A DNA stretch of 19,984 nt from UBA4615 sp035628395 (GTDB taxonomy: Bacteria > Pseudomonadota > Gammaproteobacteria > Burkholderiales > Burkholderiaceae_E): the NCBI GenBank assembly GCA_035628395.1, contig DASPJX010000053.1:1-19984 (forward strand), in the 5' to 3' direction. The notes beneath the pieces were generated by a model. The model worked only from the letters and a program-made list of their open reading frames with translations. It ran no database searches and was not told the origin of the DNA. Below, in pieces: positions 13,681 through 19,163 of the stretch. Each line of letters opens with the position of its first letter. Position 1 is the first letter of the stretch. Made by a program: the position numbers and the translations under genes.

Positions 13681-14649
13681 TCAGTGCGCGGAACGGCCGC
13701 GGGCGCCGCTCACGCCCGAGGCGGGCTCGCGCGAGCGGCCGGCCTTGGTGCTCGCCGCCGCCTCCATGCCGGTCGACGGATCCATGCCGAGCTCGGCGCC
13801 CGTCTGCGGATCGGCGCCCGGATCGGACATCGTGCGCGCGGCGAACGCGCGGATCGACTCGTTCTCGGTGTCGGTGAGCTGCACGCTCGCGGCGCCGTCC
13901 CCGCCGTCGACCGCCGAGGCCTCCTGCTCGGTGCCCGGCACGAAGGTCCACTTGTCGCCCTCGTTCCAGCCGCCGCGCATGTCGCCCTCGCCCTGCGACA
14001 TGTTGTAGTAGACGCTGGTGAATCGCTCGTCGCCCTGCAGCTTGCCGGGCGGGAAGTTCGGCTGGATCGAGTACAGCGCCTTCTCGAACGACTTCTGGTG
14101 CGCGATCTCGCGGGTCATCAGGAAGCCGAGCGCCTCGCGCACGCCCGCGTCGGGCGTGCAGGCGATCAGCCGCTCGTAGACGATCTTCGCGCGCGCCTCG
14201 GCGGCGATGTTCGAGCGCAGGTCCGCGGTCGGGTCGCCGATCGTGTCGATGTAGGCCGCGGTCCAGGGCACGCCCGCGGAGTTGATCAGCGGCACGCCGG
14301 CGCCGTAGAGCACCTGCGTGACGTGGCTGTCGTTGCCCCCGCCGCTGATGGTCCGGTACATCTCGCCCTGCTCCTCGGCGGCCTCGGCCAGCCGGCCCTT
14401 CGCGCCCTTGTTCAGCATCGCGACGAGGCTGCCGATCACCTCGAGGTGCGACAGCTCCTCGGTCGCGATGTCGAGCAGCAGGTCCTTGCGGCCCGGATCG
14501 TCTTCCGAGACCGCCTGGGTGAAGTAGCGCATCGCCGCGGCGAGCTCGCCCTGCGGGCCGCCGAACTGCTCGAGCAGCAGGTTGGCGAGGCCGGGATTGG
14601 ATTCGGACACGCGCACCGTGTACTGCAATCGCTTGTTGTGGACGAACAT
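13681..14649 (-). CDS. Manganese catalase
   Basis: The 322-residue protein matches dimanganese catalases. It has a ferritin-like four-helix bundle with metal ligands Glu35 (GGPQGELAAAMRYF), Glu65 and His68 (IATEELSHLEVIGSL), Glu151 (NIAAEARAKIVYERL) and His184 (MTREIAHQKSFEKAL). The family stretches GAGVPLINSAGVPWTAAYID, GDPTADLRSNIAAE and YYNMSQGEGD-x-RG-x-WNEG-x-W are also present. It disproportionates hydrogen peroxide in the cytoplasm. The C-terminal ~75 residues (DTENESIRAFAARTMSDPGA onwards) are hydrophilic and low in complexity, as in related proteins. The ATG has a clear aaggaga site. The gene is divergent from an SDR oxidoreductase, and a 19-base palindrome lies 29 bases upstream of the start. 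With the BON-CBS gene it suggests a general or oxidative stress block. Confidence 0.95.
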   Translation of the reverse strand: MFVHNKRLQYTVRVSESNPGLANLLLEQFGGPQGELAAAMRYFTQAVSEDDPGRKDLLLDIATEELSHLEVIGSLVAMLNKGAKGRLAEAAEEQGEMYRTISGGGNDSHVTQVLYGAGVPLINSAGVPWTAAYIDTIGDPTADLRSNIAAEARAKIVYERLIACTPDAGVREALGFLMTREIAHQKSFEKALYSIQPNFPPGKLQGDERFTSVYYNMSQGEGDMRGGWNEGDKWTFVPGTEQEASAVDGGDGAASVQLTDTENESIRAFAARTMSDPGADPQTGAELGMDPSTGMEAAASTKAGRSREPASGVSGARGRSAH

Positions 14650-14677
14650 GGTCGATCTCCTTCGGACTTGACGGGCG

Positions 14678-14696
14678 CCTGCGGACGGTCCGCAGG
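14678..14696. promoter_or_regulatory. 19-base palindrome upstream of manganese catalase (candidate operator)
   Basis: The arms cctgcggac (14678-14686) and gtccgcagg (14688-14696) are perfect and separated by one base. It lies 29 bases upstream of the catalase ATG and about 115 bases from the divergent SDR start. It could be a repressor site or a hairpin in the catalase leader. Confidence 0.45.
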
Positions 14697-14809
14697 GGTG
14701 GGGGCGGACACAGGCAATCGATGTTCCCGAAGCGGAGCGCGGGCCACGGGTCCGCATCGTGCCTGACGCCCCGCGTCGTCCGTCCACCCGATTCACGAGG
14801 AGATCCGCC

Positions 14810-15715
14810 ATGGGTCAGGCCACGCCGCAGCAACCGCCGCGCGGCTCCGCGCGTCCCGTTCCGCCGTTTCCCGAGCAGCACCAGGAGGGGCCCGGGCTCG
14901 AGTCCGAGCTGAGCCCGCGCCCGAGCTTCGAGGGGCGCGACTACCGCGCCGCCGGCAAGCTCGAGGGTCGCGCCGCGCTGATCACCGGCGGCGACTCCGG
15001 CATCGGCCGCGCGGTCGCGGTGCTGTACGCGCGCGAGGGCGCCGACGTCGCGATCGCGTACCTGCCCGAGGAGCAGGGCGACGCCGAGGAGACCGCGCGG
15101 CACGTCGAGGCCGCCGGCCGGCGCTGCCTGCTGCTGCCGGGCGACCTGACCGACGCGCGCTACTGCGACGACATCGTCGAGCGCACCGTCGCCGCGTTCG
15201 GCAAGCTCGACGTGCTGGTGTCGAACGCCGCGCACCAGAACCGCAAGAACTCGCTCGACGAGATCACCGACGAGGAGTTCGCGCGGACCTTCGAGACCAA
15301 CGTCTACGCGTACTTCCGGCTCGCGCGCGCCGCGCTGCGGCACATGAAGCCCGGCTCGGCGATCATCGCGAGCAGCTCGCAGACCGGCATCCTCGGCTCG
15401 GCGCAGCTGCCCGACTACTCGGCGACCAAGGGCGCGATCAACGCGTTCACCAAGGCGCTCGCGCAGCTGATCGTCGACCGCGGCATCCGGGTGAACGCCG
15501 TCGCGCCGGGACCGGTGTGGACGCCGCTGAATCCCGCCGACGAGGGGATGGCGCCGGAGAAGGTGGCGACCTTCGGGCAGCAGACGCCGATGAAGCGCCC
15601 GGCCCAGCCCGACGAGCTCGCGCCGGCCTACGTCTTCCTCGCGTCGGACGCCGATTCGTCGTTCATCACCGGCACCGTGCTGCAGGTGATGGGCGGTGAG
15701 ACGGCGGGCGGCTGA
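14810..15715 (+). CDS. SDR family oxidoreductase (YghA / general stress protein 39-like)
   Basis: The 301-residue protein has an N-terminal extension of about 50 residues (PPFPEQHQEGPGLESELSPR), which is typical of the YghA/GSP39 branch of short-chain dehydrogenases. The Rossmann domain follows with ALITGGDSGIGRA (57-69, cofactor loop TGxxxGIG), NAAHQ (139-143), the catalytic Ser in IIASSSQTG and the YxxxK pair Tyr203/Lys207. NAVAPGPVWTPLNP and a C-terminal FLASDADSSFITGTVLQVMGGE complete the fold. It probably reduces an aldehyde or ketone with NAD(P)H; the substrate is unknown. The start at 14810 follows a gaggag site. Being divergent from manganese catalase supports a stress role. Its stop lies only seven bases from that of the opposing transglycosylase. 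Confidence 0.92.
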   Translation: MGQATPQQPPRGSARPVPPFPEQHQEGPGLESELSPRPSFEGRDYRAAGKLEGRAALITGGDSGIGRAVAVLYAREGADVAIAYLPEEQGDAEETARHVEAAGRRCLLLPGDLTDARYCDDIVERTVAAFGKLDVLVSNAAHQNRKNSLDEITDEEFARTFETNVYAYFRLARAALRHMKPGSAIIASSSQTGILGSAQLPDYSATKGAINAFTKALAQLIVDRGIRVNAVAPGPVWTPLNPADEGMAPEKVATFGQQTPMKRPAQPDELAPAYVFLASDADSSFITGTVLQVMGGETAGG

Positions 15716-15722
15716 CGGGGCC

Positions 15723-16340
15723 TCAGCGGGCGGCGACGGTGACGTCGCCGCCCACGCAGACGCCCGCGTCGCGCAGCCGGCGCGCCTCGCCGGCGACGCG
15801 CTCGACGTAGTCGTTGCGCTTGCCGAGGCCGTGGTAGCGCTGCAGCGCCTCGAGGTCGTCGCCGCTCGCGCGGCGGTAGCGCGCGAGCACCTCGGTGCCG
15901 GCGGCGATGTTGCGCGCCGGCTCGAGCATCGCCCGCGGTCCGCCGGCGCGCTCGACCAGGTCGGGGTGGTAGCGCGGGTTCACCTGCATCAGCCCGAGGT
16001 CCCGGCTGTTGCGGGCCTGCGGCGCGAACGAGCTCTCGCGCGCGATCACGCCCATCACGAGGCAGGGGTCGAGCCGGTGCCGGTCGGCCTCGCGATGGAC
16101 CGTGCGCACGATCTCGCCGGCGTGGTCGCGGCTCGCCGGATACAGCTCGACCAGGCGGCTCGCCATCGCCTGGTACGACAGCACCGGCTGCGACGGCGGC
16201 GCCGGCGGCGGATCCGCCGGCCGCACCCAGGCGAGCATCGCGGTGGCGACGCCGGCCCAGACGAACGCGCGCGTCGCGCGGCGCGGGCCGCCCCGGCGGA
16301 GGGGCGGATGCGGGGTGGGGGTCGGGGTGGAAGGGGGCAT
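15723..16340 (-). CDS. Lytic transglycosylase, SLT-type (membrane-anchored or exported)
   Basis: The 205-residue protein has a basic Pro-rich N-terminus, one hydrophobic segment (about 24-40, RAFVWAGVATAMLAWV) that anchors or exports it, a Pro-rich linker and an SLT domain (about 60-200). The catalytic Glu is Glu102 in LVMGVIARESSFAPQARNSRDLGLMQVNPRYH, which has the typical ES.F.P.A.....GLMQ pattern. MLEPARNIAAGTEVLARYRR and LQRYHGLGKRNDYVERV complete the fold. It should cleave the MurNAc-GlcNAc bond of peptidoglycan, forming 1,6-anhydro ends, in the periplasm. ATG 16340 lacks a good Shine-Dalgarno, so the start is less certain. The gene is divergent from the DUF3014 gene. No secretion-system genes accompany it, so a housekeeping role is more likely than a dedicated injection-machine role. 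Confidence 0.87.
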   Translation of the reverse strand: MPPSTPTPTPHPPLRRGGPRRATRAFVWAGVATAMLAWVRPADPPPAPPSQPVLSYQAMASRLVELYPASRDHAGEIVRTVHREADRHRLDPCLVMGVIARESSFAPQARNSRDLGLMQVNPRYHPDLVERAGGPRAMLEPARNIAAGTEVLARYRRASGDDLEALQRYHGLGKRNDYVERVAGEARRLRDAGVCVGGDVTVAAR

Positions 16341-16439
16341 GATGCGTCGATCGCGGCCGTTCGGGCCGCATGTCGACTCGGCAAGCCCCGTGCCTGCGGG
16401 TTCCGATGTCGGCCGATGCCTCGGCCGCGGTCGTCGGTG

Positions 16440-16445
16440 TAGGCT
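16440..16445 (+). promoter_or_regulatory. Candidate -10 element of the DUF3014 gene
   Basis: TAGGCT, in gtgTAGGCTgacc, has the same sequence as the hexamer before the mla operon. It lies 29 bases before the ATG, leaving a short leader with a gggag ribosome site. No clear -35 was seen. Confidence 0.35.
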
Positions 16446-16474
16446 GACCGGATCGATCGACACGGGAGCGGACG

Positions 16475-17281
16475 ATGGCCGAACGCAGCGCGACGCTGCC
16501 CTTCGTGCTCGGGGTGCTGACGGTCGCGGTCGGCCTCGGGCTCTGGAAGCTGTTCTCGCCGGCACCGCCGGGGCCGCGGCCGGCCGCCCCGGAGCCGCCG
16601 GCCGCGGCCGCGCCGGCGCCGGAGCCCGCGGTGCGGCATCCGCTGCCGGGCGAGCCGCCCGAGGCGGCGATGCAGGCCCCCGCCACCCCGCCGCCCGAGG
16701 CGCGCGCGGCCTTCGACGGCGAGCTGCCGCAGGTGGCGCCCGCCGAGGCGATCGCGCGCTTCGCGGGGGCGGGCGACCTGATCCGGCGGATCGTGTCGAC
16801 CGTCGACAACCTCGCCTCCGACTCGCTGCCGATCGCGGTGCGCGCGGTCGCGCCGATCCCGGGGCGGTTCGCGGTGCGCGGCCCCGAGGGCGCGCGCGAG
16901 CTCGACGTCGAGGCGAACGCCGCGCGCTACGAGCCGTTCGTGCGCTTCGCCGAGTCGATCGACGCGCGCCGCGCCGCGCAGCTCTACGTGCGCCACTACC
17001 GGCTGTTCCAGGGCGAGCTGCGCGGCCAGGGCAGCCCGGACCGCTACTTCAACGACCGCGTCGTCGCCTCGATCGACCACCTGCTCGCGACGCCCGTGGT
17101 CGACGGGCCGATCCGGCTCGTCCAGCCGAAGGTGCAGTACCGCTTCGAGGATCCGGCGCTCGAGTCGCTGTCGGCGGGACAGAAGGCGATGATCCGGATC
17201 GGCCCGAAGAACGCGGCTCGGCTGAAGGCGGTGCTGCGCTCGATGCGCGCCGAGCTCGCGCGCTCGCAGCCCGGCGGCTGA
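16475..17281 (+). CDS. DUF3014 domain-containing membrane-anchored protein
   Basis: The 268-residue protein begins with one membrane helix (about 9-27, PFVLGVLTVAVGLGLWKLF) and a long Pro/Ala-rich linker (about 28-90). The DUF3014 domain (about 95-265) follows, with the typical DLIRRIVSTVDNLASDSLP, ARYEPFVRFAESIDARRAAQLYVRHYRLFQ, YFNDRVVASIDHLLATPVVDGPIRLVQPKVQYRFEDPALESLSAGQKAMIRIGPKNAA pattern. The long linker would place the domain away from the inner membrane, probably in the periplasm. The domain's function is unknown. The gene heads a plus-strand series with the DUF938 methyltransferase 45 bases downstream, and it is divergent from a peptidoglycan-active enzyme, which weakly suggests an envelope role. 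Confidence 0.88.
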   Translation: MAERSATLPFVLGVLTVAVGLGLWKLFSPAPPGPRPAAPEPPAAAAPAPEPAVRHPLPGEPPEAAMQAPATPPPEARAAFDGELPQVAPAEAIARFAGAGDLIRRIVSTVDNLASDSLPIAVRAVAPIPGRFAVRGPEGARELDVEANAARYEPFVRFAESIDARRAAQLYVRHYRLFQGELRGQGSPDRYFNDRVVASIDHLLATPVVDGPIRLVQPKVQYRFEDPALESLSAGQKAMIRIGPKNAARLKAVLRSMRAELARSQPGG

Positions 17282-17314
17282 GCGCGCCGCGGCGCCGTGC
17301 CGTCGCGGGCGCGT

Positions 17315-17320
17315 TACGAT
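17315..17320 (+). promoter_or_regulatory. Candidate -10 element of the DUF938 gene
   Basis: TACGAT ends exactly six bases before the ATG at 17327, the same spacing as in the LysR gene, and no Shine-Dalgarno is present. A leaderless transcript is the likely result if this element is used. Confidence 0.35.
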
Positions 17321-17326
17321 CGGCCG

Positions 17327-17926
17327 ATGGACAAGCCCTTCGCCCCCGCCTGCGAGCGCAACCGCGACCCGATCCTCGCGGTGCTGCGCGAGCGCTTCGC
17401 CGACCGGCGCCGCGTGCTCGAGATCGGCAGCGGCACCGGGCAGCACGCGGTGTGGTTCGCCGCCGCGATGCCCTGGCTCGAGTGGCAGTGCAGCGACGTC
17501 GCCGAGCACCTGCCCGGCATCCGCGCGTGGCGCGACGAGGCGGCGCTGCCGAACCTGCCGCCGCCGATCGCGCTCGACGTCGCGGGCGCCTGGCCCGCGG
17601 GCCGCTGGGACGCGGTGTTCACCGCGAACACGCTGCACATCATGGGCTGGCCGGAGGTCGAGCGGCTGTTCGGGGCGCTGCCGGCCGCGACCGAGGACGA
17701 CGCGACGCTCGTCGTCTACGGTCCGTTCAACCGCGACGGTCGCTTCACCAGCGAGAGCAACGCGGCGTTCGACGCGTCGCTGCGCGCCGCGGACCCGAGG
17801 CGCGGGCTGCGCGACCTCGAGGCGGTCGACGCGCTGGCGGTCCGGGCGGGCTTCGCGATGACCGACGACCGCGCGATGCCGGCGAACAACCGCTGCGTCG
17901 CCTGGCGCCGCACGCCGGCGCGCTGA
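17327..17926 (+). CDS. DUF938 SAM-dependent methyltransferase-like protein
   Basis: The 199-residue protein follows the DUF938 pattern: PFAPACERNRDPILAVLRERF, SAM-binding motif I VLEIGSGTGQHAVWFAAAMP (about 35-54), WQCSDVAEHLPGIRAWR, then ALDVAGAWPAGRWDAVFTANTLHIMGWPEVERLF and a YGPFNRDGRFTSESNAAFD stretch strongly conserved in the family. The fold is a class I methyltransferase, but the substrate is unknown. It is full length. ATG 17327 is preferred over the upstream in-frame GTG (17297) because the family begins with a short segment before PFAPA-x-ERNR. It has no ribosome site, so it may be read from a leaderless mRNA starting inside what looks like a plus-strand operon. Confidence 0.9.
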   Translation: MDKPFAPACERNRDPILAVLRERFADRRRVLEIGSGTGQHAVWFAAAMPWLEWQCSDVAEHLPGIRAWRDEAALPNLPPPIALDVAGAWPAGRWDAVFTANTLHIMGWPEVERLFGALPAATEDDATLVVYGPFNRDGRFTSESNAAFDASLRAADPRRGLRDLEAVDALAVRAGFAMTDDRAMPANNRCVAWRRTPAR

Positions 17927-18040
17927 GCGAGGGCCCGCCCGACGGAGCGGGCGCCGCGCGGCTCCGGCCGGCGCGGCCGTGCACCGAGGCGCGGTTCTTG
18001 CAGCGTATCCGGCCATCGCGACACCTTCGCCGCGCCCCTC

Positions 18041-18658
18041 ATGGCACGTACCCGCCTGCCGACGCACGTCGGCTTCATTCCCGACGGCAACCGCCGATGG
18101 GCCGTCGGCCGAGGCATGGCCCGTCAGGACGGCTACCGGCACGGCCTCGATCCCGGTCGCCGGCTGTACCGCCGCTGCGTCGAGCTCGGCATCCCCGAGG
18201 TCTCGGTATACGGCTTCACGCAGGACAACACCCGCCGTCCGAGCGCGCAGGCCGAGGCGTTCCGCGCGGCCTGCGTCGACTTCGCGCTGTGGCTCGATCG
18301 CGAGGGCGCCGCGCTGCGCGTGGTCGGCGACGCCGGCTCGACGCAGTTCCCCGACGAGCTGCGGCCCTTCGTCGAGCGGCGAGACACCCCGGGCATCCGC
18401 GTCAACTTCCTGGTCAACTACGGCTGGGAATGGGATCTGCAGGGGCTCGCGCAGGGCCGGCTGCGCTCGCACGACGTGCGGCCGCTCGAGCTGATCGTCC
18501 GCTGGGGCGGCGGCCGGCGGCTGAGCGGCTTCCTGCCGGTGCAGTCGGTGTACGCCGACTTCTACGTGGTCGACGAGTGGTGGCCCGACTACCGCGACGA
18601 GCACTTCGACGCCGCGCTCGAATGGTTCGCGGCGCAGGACAGGACGCTCGGCGGCTGA
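18041..18658 (+). CDS. Short undecaprenyl-diphosphate-synthase-family protein (cis-prenyltransferase)
   Basis: The 205-residue protein is about 45 residues shorter than typical UppS. It keeps HVGFIPDGNRRWAV with the catalytic Asp15, Asn17 and Arg19, VSVYGFTQDNTRRP (Phe59, Asn63, Arg66), VNFLVNYGWEWDL, and the C-terminal LIVRWGGGRRLSGFLPVQSVYADFYVVDEWWPDY with Arg154, Arg160 and Ser162. By alignment from memory with E. coli UppS, the His of GH-x-x-G is Tyr32, and the metal-binding Glu of AYAELYF is Asp173. It probably condenses isopentenyl diphosphate with an allylic diphosphate, but product length is open. It is not beside cdsA, dxr or frr, the usual UppS neighbours, so a paralogue is more likely than the essential enzyme. 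There is no clear ribosome site. Confidence 0.85.
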   Translation: MARTRLPTHVGFIPDGNRRWAVGRGMARQDGYRHGLDPGRRLYRRCVELGIPEVSVYGFTQDNTRRPSAQAEAFRAACVDFALWLDREGAALRVVGDAGSTQFPDELRPFVERRDTPGIRVNFLVNYGWEWDLQGLAQGRLRSHDVRPLELIVRWGGGRRLSGFLPVQSVYADFYVVDEWWPDYRDEHFDAALEWFAAQDRTLGG

Positions 18659-18681
18659 GCCGGGCGAACCAGGAGACGACG

Positions 18682-18852
18682 ATGGCGAGCGATCCGGTCA
18701 AGCGACCCGGCGACGAGGTCCCCGAAGGCACGCCCCAGTCGGGCGAGGTCGCGTGTCCCGACTGCGGCGGCAGCGGGCGCACCGCGTCCGACGCGACGTG
18801 CCCCGCGTGCGAGGGCACGGGCTTCGTGACCAGGCTGGTCGGCGACGCCTGA
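18682..18852 (+). CDS. Small zinc-finger-like protein with two CxxCxGxG motifs
   Basis: The 56-residue protein carries two DnaJ-type cysteine motifs, CPDCGGSG (25-32) and CPACEGTG (40-47), giving Cys25, Cys28, Cys40 and Cys43, which should bind one zinc ion. The first 20 residues are polar and probably flexible. Proteins of this shape are often described as molecular chaperone DnaJ-like or rubredoxin-like, but there is no J domain. The ATG at 18682 follows an aggaga site at good spacing. It starts 23 bases after the prenyltransferase stop, so it is probably co-transcribed. Its function is unknown; RNA or protein binding is possible. It is the C-terminal end of a much longer open frame, but only this part has coding character. 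Confidence 0.75.
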   Translation: MASDPVKRPGDEVPEGTPQSGEVACPDCGGSGRTASDATCPACEGTGFVTRLVGDA

Positions 18853-18865
18853 GGGCGCCGGCGCG

Positions 18866-18883
18866 CCGCGCGGTATCGCGCGG
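18866..18883 (+). terminator. Small hairpin between two Cys-rich genes
   Basis: Seven-base arms, ccgcgcg (18866-18872) and cgcgcgg (18877-18883), flank gtat, 13 bases after the zinc-finger stop. It may attenuate transcription or be fortuitous in such GC-rich DNA. Confidence 0.3.
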
Positions 18884-18911
18884 TGAGCCACGGGGATGCG
18901 AGCGTGCCCGG

Positions 18912-19118
18912 ATGCACGCCGCCGTCCCCGTCCCGATCTACCGTCCCGGCCAGACCGCCGTGCCCCATCGCGGCGGCTGCCCGACCTGCGAGCATTTCCT
19001 CGGCGAGTTCGTCGCGCACGGCGCGCACGTCGTGTGCCGGCACGGGTCGCCGCCGGTCGTGCACGCCGATCCGCGCGGCGGCTGCGCGTTCCACCTGCGG
19101 GCGCCCGGGAGCGACTGA
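18912..19118 (+). CDS. Small cysteine-rich protein, putative metal binding
   Basis: The 68-residue protein has four Cys, C23-x2-C26 (GGCPTCEHF), C42 (HVVCRHG) and C58 (RGGCAFHLRAPGSD), and several His nearby, a layout that suggests a zinc site. The opening PIYRPGQTA, the CxxC-HF-GE-V segment, the HV-x-CR/T-x-G centre and the final CAF-x-x-R-x-PGSD match, as far as I recall, a family of unnamed short proteins in Burkholderiales. Its function is unknown. The ATG at 18912 gives the family-like N-terminus, although the ribosome site is weak. It is the last gene of the plus-strand series and converges on the endonuclease III-family gene, with 45 bases between the stops. Confidence 0.65.
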   Translation: MHAAVPVPIYRPGQTAVPHRGGCPTCEHFLGEFVAHGAHVVCRHGSPPVVHADPRGGCAFHLRAPGSD

Positions 19119-19162
19119 GGAAAACTACTAGCCGGGCGCGCGGCGCGGCGCGGCGAGGCCCG
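19119..19162 (-). terminator. Candidate terminator of the endonuclease III-family gene
   Basis: On the minus strand, cgggc (19162-19158) can pair with gcccg (19137-19133), followed by the T-rich tail gctagtagttttcc, the only T-run of this kind seen in an intergenic gap. The stem is short and its loop is 20 bases of GCC repeats, so confidence is low. Confidence 0.3.
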
Positions 19163-19163
19163 C

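Noticed and set aside
14650..14809. Sigma-factor motif GGGAAC upstream of manganese catalase (EcfG- or RpoE-like)
   Set aside because: The first box resembles GGAAC, but no matching second box occurs at 16-17 bases, so I do not call a promoter.
17933..17953. Terminator after the DUF938 gene
   Set aside because: The best stem (cgcccg with cgggcg) is only six base pairs without a T-run, which is expected by chance at this GC content.
16055..18604. 849-codon minus-strand open frame opposite DUF3014, DUF938 and the prenyltransferase
   Set aside because: There is no domain and composition is typical of a shadow frame. Three recognised plus-strand genes cover it.
16009..18681. Long plus-strand open frame leading into the 56-residue zinc-finger protein
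   Set aside because: Only the last 56 codons have a ribosome site and conserved Cys motifs; the upstream part is Arg/Ala-rich shadow of other genes.
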